A program made the translations under genes and the position numbers. Below the pieces are notes generated by a model. The model searched no databases and was not told where the DNA came from. It saw nothing but the letters and a program-made list of their open reading frames with translations. From Foetidibacter luteolus (GTDB taxonomy: Bacteria > Bacteroidota > Bacteroidia > Chitinophagales > Chitinophagaceae): a stretch of 64,000 nucleotides of DNA. Shown piece by piece: positions 51,358 through 61,857 of the stretch; position 1 is the first letter of the stretch, and each line of letters begins with the position of its first letter. Where the stretch lies: assembly GCF_009650435.1 (NCBI RefSeq), contig NZ_VVIP01000064.1, positions 1 to 64,000 on the forward strand. The letters are read 5' to 3'.

Positions 51358-53823
51358 ATGAAAAGGCTACTATCCTGCCTGTGCTGGCTCCTGTTGGTTA
51401 CGGTGATAGGGAAAGGACAACAGCGGCCGGGACAAAGTTCCCGGCCAGGCAGGAAGGTAGTTGAATATTGCCTCGACAGCACAAAAACACAGCATATGAT
51501 CATTTTTATAACAGACCGCGGTTCGCATACAGCTACGGCTGGCAGGCAGCCCATAAAAATGAAGTGGCAGGCAGCGCCGGTTCCTCCTGCAAAAAAATCA
51601 GCACTGAAAATTCATGGCAATGTGCTCTATGATGTGAACTACTATTCCAATCTTGATACGCCATACGCCCAGCAGGATGTTTACCAACACACGGTGCAGG
51701 CCTATCTGGACATTACTGTAAAGGATCATTATCCTATGCGGCTTTTTTTCACGACCAGGTTTGGCAACGCCCGGCTGCTCAAAAGCTTTAATAATGTCAA
51801 CCTCCTTTTCAATAGTTACCAGTTTCAGCAAACCGTCCGCGACAGGCTGAAAGAAAAAATAACGTTGCAGGGAATTCCTGCAATTAAAATGGACTCCATC
51901 CGCAGGCTACTGGATATTAAGTACCAGCAGTTGTCAGGCTTGCGCAGTGAACTGGAAGGACCAGGTTACCTCCAACGGCAGGTGGAGATAAGAGAGCGGG
52001 AATACCTGGCTAAGCGTTATGCCGCTATGTTGGGACAGAAGGTTGATTCATTAGCCATTTACCCTGATTCAATCCTAACCCTGCCAGGGAAGCCCTCCTT
52101 TCTGCCAGTATCACTAACCGGCAGCGGGTTACAAAAGGGGCAGGTGGCTGGAATGTCGCGGGATTCTGCCCTGTCGAAGCTGGGAAACCTCCACGGCAGG
52201 ACAGACTCGTTAAAAGCCAAAGCCATGTCCAGGTTACCCGGCGGTTCTGATAGCGCAAAAGGCGTCCGAAAATACCTGGATACCCTTGCAGCTTACAAGG
52301 CCTGGGCAGATTCCCTCCGGGATGACCTCCGCGCTAAAAAGGGGCGGTACGACTCGCTGAAGCAAGAGGTCAAGACCCTTGAAGCCACCTATAGCCGGCT
52401 GCGTGCCCTGACGGGCAGATCCGGAGCCGGTGCCAGGAAAATTGACGCCATCAGCAACGTGCAGGAGCTTAAAGCCAGGATGCAGGAGTATGGTATTCCT
52501 GATTCAGCCATGCCAAAAGGATATAAATCCCTGATGGCGGTACGCTCTGTAGGGCTGGGCACCAATGTGGTTAACTATTCTGAGCTATCCCTGAAAAACA
52601 TTATGCTTACCGGCCTGCAGGTAGAATACAATCCTTCCTGGTACGTCGCATTTGCGGCGGGGACCTTGGAATACCGTTTCAGGGACTTCGTGGTGCAGGA
52701 CCAGCCAGGCCCCAGGCAATATGCTGGTATTGTGAGGGTGGGTCGGGGCATGAAGGATGGTAACAACATCATCCTGTCCTACTATGCAGGACGAAGACAG
52801 CTATATAGCAGTTTTTCCGATACGGTGCGACCCGGCCAATTGTCTCCTTACCTGATGGGATTTACCATTGAAGGTAATTACCGGCTGGGGGTCCATCACC
52901 TGCTGACCGTGGAGCTGGCTAAATCTTCTATGCCCGTCTATCAGGCCGGCGACAAATCAACAGGGCTACTGGCTTCCGCCCTGAGCTTTAAGGATCATTC
53001 CAACGAAGCCTATTCGCTAAAGCTGGCTTCTTATATACCTTCCACGCAAACGCAAATCAATGGGTATTATAAACGCCTGGGCACTAATTTCCAGTCTTTC
53101 AGCATTTTTACCAATGGCGCTGCCCAGCGCATCTGGAACATCAGGGTAAGTCAGCGCCTGTTCAAAAGGACAGTGGAAATCGTTGCTTCCGCTAATGAAA
53201 ATGATTTTACCAATCCCTACATACCCGCAGGGTTTAAGAGCACAACCGTCTTCAAGAGTATCCAGGCTACCTACCGGAAAAACAAGTGGCCGGTAATATC
53301 CCTGGGTTATTTTCCCAGTTCCCAGTTAACAAGGCTGTCGGAAGACAGGTATCTCCAGAATATGTTCTATAACCTGACCGCAAGCCTGGGCCATTATTAC
53401 AGGTTAAAGGATAATACGCTCAGTACATCGCTGATCTATACGCAGTTCTACAACAGTTCGAAGGACAGTGGGTTTGTTTATTTCAACACAAAAAATTTAC
53501 TCATCAACCAGTCTCTGTTCCTGCCAAAGCTTACCCTGCAGTTCAATCTTTCCAGGGCATCCAATACCTGGTACCGGTTATATACGACGGACGGTAACGC
53601 GCAGTATACCTGCAATAAATGGCTGAGTGTGGGCGGCGGCCTTAAATATAACCTGCAGACCGCTTATGACCTGAGGCAGGTAGGGTATTCAGGCAACGCA
53701 GCCATCAAAGTCCCCCTCCTGGGTGAGTTCAGGTTTTTATTTGACAAGGGATTTATCCCGGGGCCGGACAGGAGGTTGGAGCATAACAATATCGGCCGGT
53801 TTACTTATTTCAAAACATTCTAA
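51358..53823 (+). CDS. Outer-membrane beta-barrel protein with coiled-coil region
   Basis: The 821-residue protein has a signal peptide (about 1-21). A region of about 75-160 is beta-rich (VLYDVNYYSNLD, MRLFFTTRFGNA). A long charged helical segment covers about 165-380 (SLRDDLRAKKGRYDSLKQEV, coiled-coil-like). The C-terminal half is built of alternating amphipathic strands as in a large barrel, with the final GRFTYFKTF and terminal Phe expected of an outer-membrane barrel signal. No TonB plug is present. I do not recognise a named family. As the third gene of the RHS locus it may anchor or export the neighbours. It starts directly after the SGNH paralogue's stop. Confidence 0.7.
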   Translation: MKRLLSCLCWLLLVTVIGKGQQRPGQSSRPGRKVVEYCLDSTKTQHMIIFITDRGSHTATAGRQPIKMKWQAAPVPPAKKSALKIHGNVLYDVNYYSNLDTPYAQQDVYQHTVQAYLDITVKDHYPMRLFFTTRFGNARLLKSFNNVNLLFNSYQFQQTVRDRLKEKITLQGIPAIKMDSIRRLLDIKYQQLSGLRSELEGPGYLQRQVEIREREYLAKRYAAMLGQKVDSLAIYPDSILTLPGKPSFLPVSLTGSGLQKGQVAGMSRDSALSKLGNLHGRTDSLKAKAMSRLPGGSDSAKGVRKYLDTLAAYKAWADSLRDDLRAKKGRYDSLKQEVKTLEATYSRLRALTGRSGAGARKIDAISNVQELKARMQEYGIPDSAMPKGYKSLMAVRSVGLGTNVVNYSELSLKNIMLTGLQVEYNPSWYVAFAAGTLEYRFRDFVVQDQPGPRQYAGIVRVGRGMKDGNNIILSYYAGRRQLYSSFSDTVRPGQLSPYLMGFTIEGNYRLGVHHLLTVELAKSSMPVYQAGDKSTGLLASALSFKDHSNEAYSLKLASYIPSTQTQINGYYKRLGTNFQSFSIFTNGAAQRIWNIRVSQRLFKRTVEIVASANENDFTNPYIPAGFKSTTVFKSIQATYRKNKWPVISLGYFPSSQLTRLSEDRYLQNMFYNLTASLGHYYRLKDNTLSTSLIYTQFYNSSKDSGFVYFNTKNLLINQSLFLPKLTLQFNLSRASNTWYRLYTTDGNAQYTCNKWLSVGGGLKYNLQTAYDLRQVGYSGNAAIKVPLLGEFRFLFDKGFIPGPDRRLEHNNIGRFTYFKTF

Positions 53824-53829
53824 AATCCA

Positions 53830-54918
53830 ATGCTGATGAAAAACAGGATTCGCCTGACTATCTGTATGCTTTGTTTTTCGGTCTTCTGCCAGGGCCAGGT
53901 TACAATGACACTACAGGTGCCACCGGCCGGTGTGCTGATGAAAAACCAGCTATGGAATATGCTGCTGGTATCAGCTATCGAAGGGGAACAGCTCGTTACC
54001 GTTACCCTGAACCTGCAGGATGTACAGACCAACCAGGTGCTGCTGACCGGTATCTCCCGTACAATCACGCTCCGCAAAGGTGCCGCCCAGTTGCAGGTGG
54101 CGGATGTATCACCGATACAATACAGTTACTTCTCCCCGGCATTCAACAATGACCGTGACCCGAACGGCATGCTGCCGGCAGGTAATTACCTGGCTTGTTA
54201 TTCCCTGACCGGTTCGCATCATGCCGTTCTTGCGGAAAACTGCATCAGTGTGAACGTGGAACCGCTCAGCCCGCCCTTGCTGAGCACGCCTGCCCATGAA
54301 GCGGTGCTTCAGACGGCCTGGCCACAGTTCAGCTGGTTGCCGCCGACACCGCCTAACCTCTTCGGTGACCTGAGTTACGACCTCACATTGGTCGAGGTAT
54401 TACCGGGCCAGAGCAGCAGCGAGGCGGTACAGGTCAATGTGCCGGTATTCGGGGCGGGAAGGCTGAGGGAACTCCTGCTGAATTACCCCGCATCCAGCAA
54501 GCAACTGGACACCGGTAAAGTATACGCCTGGAGGATTACCGGGCGCAATAACGGCAACGCCATCGCCTTCAGCGATATATGGACATTCACCGTGCAACAG
54601 CCAAATGCACCAACGCCTTCGCCAAAGATTATCAGCTATATGGCTTTGAAACGGCCGGGTGAGCCTGCGGGTGACTACCTGGTGGAAACCGGGACCATCA
54701 ACATCCGGTTCTACTCATTTGACAGTGAATATATGGCCGAAGTGCGGTTTAAGGACGCCTCTGGTAAGGTTATCCGGTCGCAACCGCAAAAGATACTGTA
54801 CGGGGATAATTTCCTGGGTTTTAAAGCGGGAAGCGATTTCAGCAAGGGGCAGCTATATACCGTCGAGATGAAGGATAAAGCAGGCAAGATTTACCAGGCG
54901 TCCTTTAGTGTAAAATAA
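53830..54918 (+). CDS. Secreted beta-sandwich (Ig/fibronectin-like) protein
   Basis: The 362-residue protein has a signal peptide (KNRIRLTICMLCFSVFCQGQ). Two or three beta-sandwich segments follow: about 22-135 (VTMTLQVPPAGVLM, LNLQDVQTNQVLLTGI), about 150-255 (HEAVLQTAWPQFSWLPP, YAWRITGRNNGNAIAF) and about 275-362. The W-R-I-T pattern of the middle part resembles Bacteroidota fibronectin-type domains. No enzyme motif is present. It lies between an outer-membrane barrel gene (6 bp gap) and the giant RHS gene (31 bp gap), suggesting a structural role in the same complex. Confidence 0.65.
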   Translation: MLMKNRIRLTICMLCFSVFCQGQVTMTLQVPPAGVLMKNQLWNMLLVSAIEGEQLVTVTLNLQDVQTNQVLLTGISRTITLRKGAAQLQVADVSPIQYSYFSPAFNNDRDPNGMLPAGNYLACYSLTGSHHAVLAENCISVNVEPLSPPLLSTPAHEAVLQTAWPQFSWLPPTPPNLFGDLSYDLTLVEVLPGQSSSEAVQVNVPVFGAGRLRELLLNYPASSKQLDTGKVYAWRITGRNNGNAIAFSDIWTFTVQQPNAPTPSPKIISYMALKRPGEPAGDYLVETGTINIRFYSFDSEYMAEVRFKDASGKVIRSQPQKILYGDNFLGFKAGSDFSKGQLYTVEMKDKAGKIYQASFSVK

Positions 54919-54949
54919 TTTGATTCCATATCCAAGCAGACAATAGACT

Positions 54950-57900
54950 ATGATACAACTTATTTGTTCCAGGTACCGAAAGACCGCAGCATGGCTGTTC
55001 CTGACACTGTTCTACCTCTCCACCGCTTTAACCGGTTACGCCGGTGGTGGCGGATATGCAGGCAGGGGCAGTTCACAACAAACAGGTGCCGCCGGTATTC
55101 CGGCCTCCCTGGCCAGGCCGAAAGCACTGTCTCCCAAGCCACAGGAAAACAAAAAGCCGCAACAACCCGCAAGGTTCATCCCCCAAAGCAAAAAGTTTAT
55201 CGGCGGCCCGAGCCAGCCGGAGATGGCGTCCTTCAAACCGGTTGGCGTGGACAATATGGTCAACCTGTTTACGGGTGATTTCAGTTATAATATACCGCTG
55301 CTGGATGTGGGTGGTTACCCTGTAAATATCTATTACAACGGTAACCCGGGCATGGAAGACGAGGCCAGTTGGGTGGGTTTGGGCTGGAACATCAATCCTG
55401 GTTCTGTCACCCGAAACATGCGTGGCATACCGGATGATTTTAACGGGCAGGATACCATGACTGAAATACAGACAATGAAGCCCAACAAGACCTGGGGCGT
55501 GAGGTTTGGGACTGATTTTGAGCTTATCGGCATTAAGGACGTTTTGAACATACCTATAGGATTGAACCTGGGGATGTCTTTCAATAACTACCTTGGCCCC
55601 GCACTTGAGCTGGGTATCAAGGGCGGGGTAAATTTCGGCCTTGCCAATAATGTGCGGAATATCAAATCCGGTAAAACAGACACACTAAAACTTGGATTTT
55701 CAGTTGGCCTGAATGCCAGTTCGCGTAATGGGGCAACCCTCTCTCCACTGGCCTCTTTCAGTTATACCGGCTTTAAGCAGGAGCGTGGTTCCACGGCCGG
55801 ATTTTCGCTGGGTACCAGTTATAATTCAAGGACAGGAATCAAGGACCTTCAACTGAGCGAACAAATGAGTTTCAGCAGGCAACGGGCTCCGGGTAAAGAA
55901 CACTACGGAGATAAAAAATACCAACAAAACAGTAGTGTTGGTCAGAACATTTTTTCTTCTTCCATCAGCTTCGCTAAGCCATCCTATACACCTGTCATCC
56001 GCATGCCTGTAACCAACTCTGCCGGTTCAGGGCATTTTCAGCTGGGTTCCGGTCTTTTCGGGGCGCACCCCAATTTTGAAGTGGAAGTGTATGCGCAGAA
56101 ATCAGAAATTGAAGCTACCGATACGCTGCAGCTTAAACCCATGGTGGGCTACATGTATTATGAAAACGCGGTAAATAACCCCTCAGCGGTTATGGATTTT
56201 ACCAGGTTGAATGACCGTGAGGTAACCGGTAATACACCGATCATTTCCGCACCGCAGTATGCCTATGATGTGTTCGCTATCCAGGGCGAAGGTACTGGTG
56301 GAAGTATCCGGGCATTCCGCAATGATTTGGGTTATGTGCGGGACAATTTCACACAGACCAGGGACAAGAGCTTTTCTTTGGGTTTTGATATCGGGCCCAT
56401 TGGGCATTATGGTGGCAATTTCAACACGGTTAAAACCCCTTCGTCTATTGGAGAATGGGGCAACGGCAACAAGTTGAAACATGCCATGTCATTTCGCGGG
56501 GTCTCCGGGAGTTTTGAAAATGTCTATTTCCGTAACCCCGGTGAATCCACCGTACTGGATAAGACGCTGTACGACAAAATCGGGGGTACTAAACTGGTAC
56601 GTTTTAAATTAGGCGGTTCCGATGGTTCTCCCACTATTGAACCCTACCTGGAAGCCTTTAACCGCGCTGGTTATAAAGAGGGGACCAGCTTGCCCGTAGC
56701 CGCAGGTACGCTGGCACCCCGGCAAAAACGCACCCAGGTGGTGAGTTTTCTTACCGCTGCTGAAGCAAGCCGTGCTGGTCTTGATACGAGCATTAATTCA
56801 ATTAAGACCTTAAATAATCCACAGGCAGGACAGCAACTCGTATGGCCATCGCCCAGGGTAAGTGGTTACCGTAAAAGCCACCATATCTCCCAGATCAATG
56901 TCACTGAGGCAGACGGCCAGCGGTACATTTATGGAATACCTGTTTATAACATAAAGCAAGCAGATTATACTTTCTCTATCAACAATACCAGCTCTTCCAA
57001 TGCCGAGACGGCAGCAGATGCGGACAAAGTAACTATTGATGAGTCATGGATGACTACCAGTTCCGGTTTGCTGGAGGACAGGTATAAAGACGGCTATATC
57101 CAGATCACCAAAACTCCGGCTTATGCGCATTCTTTCCTGCTGACGGGCCTGCTCTCGCCTGATTATGTGGATGTAAGAGGTGATGGCATAACAGACGATG
57201 ACCTGGGTAACGCGGTTAAGTTCAGCTATACACAATTTGAGAACCACCGCTGGCGCACACCGCTCGGTCCAGACAAAGACGCCAACTTCAATCCCGGCAA
57301 TAGGAGCGAAACCAAAGATGACAAGGGTATCGTTTCTTATGGCGAGCGGGAATCCTGGTACCTGCAATCCATTGAATCCAAAACCATGATAGCAGTCTTT
57401 ACGCTGCAGGACCGCTTCGACGGCAAGGGTGCATCAGGGCCCTCAGGGGGACTTTCATCCGGCGATGCATCTATGAAATGCCTGAAGCAGATTGATCTGT
57501 TCACCCGGGCGGACTACTATGCGCATGGGCACCAGGATGCACGGCCTATAAAGACGGTTCGCTTCGACTATAGTTATAATCTGTGTAAAGGCACGCCCGA
57601 CAACCCTAATGGTGCGCAGGGCAAACTTACCCTCGAAAAGATCCGGTTCACATTTAACGGCCAGAACCGCAGTTCCGCAAATCAATACGTGTTCGCCTAC
57701 AGCAACAGCAATCCCGGCTATATTACCGGGGGATCTGACCGCTGGGGAAATTACAAAGACCCCGTCAGTAATCCTTCCGCTATTAAAAACAAGGACTACC
57801 CATACAGCCTGCAACCGAACGAGGCCACAGGCATTACAAAACAGGATATTGACGCTTATGCATCTTCCTGGGCTTTGAGCAAAATACTATTGCCGTCGGG

Positions 57901-60900
57901 TGGTGAGATAGATGTGGAATATGAATGCGATGATTACGCGTATGTTCAGAACCGCAGGGCGGCAGCGATGATGAAAGTGCGGGGATTTTCCAAAACCAAT
58001 ATTCTGTCACAGGGGTATAGCGACCGGATGTATGACAGTTACGCCATTAACGGAGGGGAGATCAATAACAACTATGTATTTATTGATGTCCCGCAGGCCT
58101 GTACCAGCCAGAATATGTTTCAAAAGTACCTGGAAGGTCTTACGCAACTGGTGTTTAAATATCGCGTCAGGATGGAAAAGGGCTATGAGTACCTGACCTG
58201 TTATGCCCATCTGAGCGGCAATGTTTTGGGAACAGATTTCGGGGTCACTTCGGATAGCAAAGTGATATGGGTGAGGCTCAAAACAGTGGATGGCTTTAAC
58301 CCGCTTAACCTCACGGCACTCGAATACCTGAAAGAACAGTTGCCCGGCCAGGCATTTGAAGGACATGATGTCTCTGAAGAGTCTGGGCTCGAGCAGATAG
58401 GTACCATGTTGACGGCGATGCTTGCATCCATTGGTGACGCACTTAAAAATCCGATCAAAGTGCTTCGCGACAAGGGCAGGGCCCAACGGGTTGACCTGTC
58501 AAGATCCTTTGTCCGCTTAAACGACCCCGACGGTTTTAAATACGGCGGCGGAAGCCGGGTAAAAGCGATACGGCTAAAGGACAACTGGAAGAAAATGACA
58601 GGACAGTATAATTCCGTTTACGGACAAAAATATGAATACACGACAACGGAAATATTCAACGGGGAGGAGCGGACCATCAGCAGCGGCGTGGCTTCCTGGG
58701 AGCCGGCTATTGGTGGTGAAGAAAACCCCTTCCAGACAATTGTGGAAGTAAAGGACAAGCTGCCCCTCGGGCCTGCCTCTTACGGTGCGGTGGAAATGCC
58801 CGTACTGGACGCGTTTTTCCCGGCGCCGGTGGTAGGATACAGCAAGGTGACCGTCCGCTCCATCAAGAGTACCGATGAGTTTACCAGTGTCAGCCAGCGG
58901 ACCTCCAAATCAGGTATTGGCAGGCAGGTAAGCGAGTACTATACCGCAAAGGATTTTCCCGTGTATTATGACCACACGTCCCTGGATCCGGCTTCCGACA
59001 AGGAATCCCACGCTTCCAGCACCATGGCTTTTTTCTTCAAGTATGCTTTTGATAGCAGGGCCTTGTCACAGGGCTTTTTAGTGGAGACCAACGATATGCA
59101 TGGTAAGCTTAAATCACAATCTTCCTATGCCGAAAATGATGACGGCACACGCATCAACTATACGGAAAACTTTTACCGAAACACCGGCCGCGATGGCGCG
59201 GAAGAGTTTGATTTTATCAACGGCCTGGATGACGGAAAAGTGAATAAGGGGCTGATGGGTGTGGATGTAGAGCTGATGACGGATACAAGGGAATTTACCG
59301 TTCGCAGTGAAAGCGGCGAAGCACAGTTGCAGGTGGACCTTTTCCCGGTATTCTTTCCCATCTGGATCCCTTTTCCCTGGTATGTGTCTGGTACCAGCGA
59401 AGACATTTACAGGGCGGTTACCACAACAAAAGTTGTCAACTACCACAGCATACTGGACAGTGTGGTGGTAATAGATAAAGGTAGTATGGTATCCACAAAA
59501 AACCTGGCTTATGATGCGGAGACCGGTGCTGTACTCGTCAACCGCACCAATAACGAGTTTGACAAATTCGTGTATACCACTTCCTATCCGGCCTACTGGG
59601 CATACAGTGGTATGGGGCCCGCTTACCGGAATATTAATGCGGTTTATACGGGGGTGAATTTCCTGGATGGCAGTATCCAGAATAGTGGGTTTGACCATAG
59701 TATTTTTGAGAGCGGCGATGAGTTGCTCATCCTGTCAGAAGGTGGTACCGGCGCAGATTGTTACGTCACGCTGGCTTCCGCTTCACAAAACATAATTTGG
59801 GCATTCGATACTTCCAGGAACAGCACATCGCTTGCCACCACACCTTATTTTAAGTTCCTGGATACCGCCGGCCGGCCTTATACCAAACCGGGCGTTAGCT
59901 TCAGAATTATACGTAGCGGCAAGCGCAATATGCTGGGGGCTAATATTGCATCTGTTACTTCCATGGTGGATCCCATCTCCGGCAACCCGCGAAAACTAAG
60001 GATTGGCTCAGCAAGCGATGTAATCAATGCCTCCGCAGTGGAGTATAAAGAAAAATGGCAGATAAGCAAAGATGCTATCAGGACTTTGACAGAAAGGCTG
60101 ATAGGGTGCGACTATGTTGAATTTGACAGTTGTGGAGGTTACCTTGAAAAAAAGATCAACCCTTATCGTAAAGGCCTGCTGGGCAATTACCGCGCCTACA
60201 GAAATATGGTGTTTTACAATGACCGCAAAGAAACCCAACCGGTCATGCCTGCTGCAACGCTTGCCCAAACAGACCTGCCGCGCAACGGCTTCCTGAAAGA
60301 CTTTTCATTATACTGGGACTTTAATGTTTCCCATAAAGTAATGCCTGATCTTGCCAGCAACAAATGGGTTTGGAACAGTGAAGCCACCAGGTTTAATTCC
60401 AGGGGGCTTGAGCTTGAAACCAGGAATGCACTCAACATTTATACGGCTGCACAATATGGCTATAGCAACAGCCTGCCTTTGCAAATCACTAATAATGCGA
60501 AGTACCATGAAGCGGCATACGAAGGATTTGAGGATAGCCAGTATGACAATAGTTTTTACACTTCTTTCGCTAACCGTTGTACTCAAAACAAGCACTTTGA
60601 TTTGAGTTCGCTGAATAATACCACAATCATAAAAGCATTGGACGAAGGCTTTACTGCACACAGCGGGAAATATGTTTTAAAAGTCAATTCAAACACTGCA
60701 AGTCCCGGCATACCTGTCAGTCAATTTAACGAGAATAATTACTCCTTGCAATTTTCACTGGATACAATAGGAAGCTTATATGAAACAGGCATAAATTTGA
60801 CGGCTGAAGTCTACAACCCCAAGGTTAATAAACCTGTATATTTATATTATAAGCCTTCACAAGGTCAACAGTATGGTGAAATCTATTCTGCAGTAGATGA

Positions 60901-61843
60901 TACGATAATTGTGATGACGAATCCAGGCACCGGTACGTCATATTTGGTAACACATACTGTTGAAGCTACAACACTGCATTATATACAAATTGGGCAAAGT
61001 GGTAATTATGTTATTCAACAATATATTCAAACAAATGTAACCTCAAACAAAAGCAGCCGCCTTCAAATATCAATTCCAGGTAGTAGTCTGCCAATATACC
61101 TGGAAGGGCCTGAAAATGTGAACGAAAACAGGCTTGACACGATATTCTTATGTGCGGGATTATATGAAGTCAGGTTTACTGCCGGCGACAACCGGCATGA
61201 GACCTCAACTACATTCCCAACCAGTTTTCACGGCTATTCACGATTCAACTTTTCGATAAATACTGCTTCTGAGATTTACAAAAGCTTGAATAAACAGGTG
61301 GCATGTATCTACACCAAGCCTATACCGGGAAACACTGCCATGCTTAACCCTTCTTTCAATATCCCGCCCAATACAAAAATGTTATTTAGTGCATGGGTAA
61401 GGGCGGCTTGCAACAGCGCCAATACCCCATGTCCTCCATCAACTTATGATGATGCTGGCCATAATATTAGTGTTGTAATAAATGGGAATGTTTTTTCTCC
61501 TGCCGGAGCAGTGATAGATGGCTGGCAAAAAGTTGAGGGAGAATTCACCATATCGTCGGGTGCAACCAGTGTGCCAATAAATCTGGTTAATACAAGTGGA
61601 AAAAACATCTACTTCGATGATATCCGCCTCCACCCCTTCAATGCCAATATGAAAAGCTATGTGTATGATCCCGTCACGCTGCGTCTTGTCGCGGAGCTGG
61701 ATGCCAACAACTACGCAACCTTCTATGAGTATGATGCGGAAGGCACACTGATACGGACAAAAGCCGAGACTAGGGAAGGCATCAAGACCATCAACGAAAC
61801 CAGGAGCGCCAAGCAAACGGTCATCACAACATTCCAGCCATAA
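54950..61843 (+). CDS. Giant RHS/SpvB-like shell protein
   Basis: The 2297-residue protein has a signal peptide (about 10-31) and a Gly/Pro-rich stretch. The N-terminal SpvB/RHS opening follows (DNMVNLFTGDFSYNIPLLDV, then ASWVGLGWNINPG near 140). Large parts of the middle are beta-rich. The C-terminus is RHS-like (FYEYDAEGTLIRTKAETREG) and stops without the hyper-conserved core and toxin tip found in complete RHS toxins. It is therefore a shell without an obvious effector domain. A stretch of about 60740-61600 is visibly more AT-rich and encodes Thr/Tyr-rich repeats, perhaps a variable region. Its position between envelope genes and a second RHS gene suggests a two-part RHS complex. Confidence 0.75.
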   Translation: MIQLICSRYRKTAAWLFLTLFYLSTALTGYAGGGGYAGRGSSQQTGAAGIPASLARPKALSPKPQENKKPQQPARFIPQSKKFIGGPSQPEMASFKPVGVDNMVNLFTGDFSYNIPLLDVGGYPVNIYYNGNPGMEDEASWVGLGWNINPGSVTRNMRGIPDDFNGQDTMTEIQTMKPNKTWGVRFGTDFELIGIKDVLNIPIGLNLGMSFNNYLGPALELGIKGGVNFGLANNVRNIKSGKTDTLKLGFSVGLNASSRNGATLSPLASFSYTGFKQERGSTAGFSLGTSYNSRTGIKDLQLSEQMSFSRQRAPGKEHYGDKKYQQNSSVGQNIFSSSISFAKPSYTPVIRMPVTNSAGSGHFQLGSGLFGAHPNFEVEVYAQKSEIEATDTLQLKPMVGYMYYENAVNNPSAVMDFTRLNDREVTGNTPIISAPQYAYDVFAIQGEGTGGSIRAFRNDLGYVRDNFTQTRDKSFSLGFDIGPIGHYGGNFNTVKTPSSIGEWGNGNKLKHAMSFRGVSGSFENVYFRNPGESTVLDKTLYDKIGGTKLVRFKLGGSDGSPTIEPYLEAFNRAGYKEGTSLPVAAGTLAPRQKRTQVVSFLTAAEASRAGLDTSINSIKTLNNPQAGQQLVWPSPRVSGYRKSHHISQINVTEADGQRYIYGIPVYNIKQADYTFSINNTSSSNAETAADADKVTIDESWMTTSSGLLEDRYKDGYIQITKTPAYAHSFLLTGLLSPDYVDVRGDGITDDDLGNAVKFSYTQFENHRWRTPLGPDKDANFNPGNRSETKDDKGIVSYGERESWYLQSIESKTMIAVFTLQDRFDGKGASGPSGGLSSGDASMKCLKQIDLFTRADYYAHGHQDARPIKTVRFDYSYNLCKGTPDNPNGAQGKLTLEKIRFTFNGQNRSSANQYVFAYSNSNPGYITGGSDRWGNYKDPVSNPSAIKNKDYPYSLQPNEATGITKQDIDAYASSWALSKILLPSGGEIDVEYECDDYAYVQNRRAAAMMKVRGFSKTNILSQGYSDRMYDSYAINGGEINNNYVFIDVPQACTSQNMFQKYLEGLTQLVFKYRVRMEKGYEYLTCYAHLSGNVLGTDFGVTSDSKVIWVRLKTVDGFNPLNLTALEYLKEQLPGQAFEGHDVSEESGLEQIGTMLTAMLASIGDALKNPIKVLRDKGRAQRVDLSRSFVRLNDPDGFKYGGGSRVKAIRLKDNWKKMTGQYNSVYGQKYEYTTTEIFNGEERTISSGVASWEPAIGGEENPFQTIVEVKDKLPLGPASYGAVEMPVLDAFFPAPVVGYSKVTVRSIKSTDEFTSVSQRTSKSGIGRQVSEYYTAKDFPVYYDHTSLDPASDKESHASSTMAFFFKYAFDSRALSQGFLVETNDMHGKLKSQSSYAENDDGTRINYTENFYRNTGRDGAEEFDFINGLDDGKVNKGLMGVDVELMTDTREFTVRSESGEAQLQVDLFPVFFPIWIPFPWYVSGTSEDIYRAVTTTKVVNYHSILDSVVVIDKGSMVSTKNLAYDAETGAVLVNRTNNEFDKFVYTTSYPAYWAYSGMGPAYRNINAVYTGVNFLDGSIQNSGFDHSIFESGDELLILSEGGTGADCYVTLASASQNIIWAFDTSRNSTSLATTPYFKFLDTAGRPYTKPGVSFRIIRSGKRNMLGANIASVTSMVDPISGNPRKLRIGSASDVINASAVEYKEKWQISKDAIRTLTERLIGCDYVEFDSCGGYLEKKINPYRKGLLGNYRAYRNMVFYNDRKETQPVMPAATLAQTDLPRNGFLKDFSLYWDFNVSHKVMPDLASNKWVWNSEATRFNSRGLELETRNALNIYTAAQYGYSNSLPLQITNNAKYHEAAYEGFEDSQYDNSFYTSFANRCTQNKHFDLSSLNNTTIIKALDEGFTAHSGKYVLKVNSNTASPGIPVSQFNENNYSLQFSLDTIGSLYETGINLTAEVYNPKVNKPVYLYYKPSQGQQYGEIYSAVDDTIIVMTNPGTGTSYLVTHTVEATTLHYIQIGQSGNYVIQQYIQTNVTSNKSSRLQISIPGSSLPIYLEGPENVNENRLDTIFLCAGLYEVRFTAGDNRHETSTTFPTSFHGYSRFNFSINTASEIYKSLNKQVACIYTKPIPGNTAMLNPSFNIPPNTKMLFSAWVRAACNSANTPCPPSTYDDAGHNISVVINGNVFSPAGAVIDGWQKVEGEFTISSGATSVPINLVNTSGKNIYFDDIRLHPFNANMKSYVYDPVTLRLVAELDANNYATFYEYDAEGTLIRTKAETREGIKTINETRSAKQTVITTFQP

Positions 61844-61857
61844 CTAAACCTTTAATC

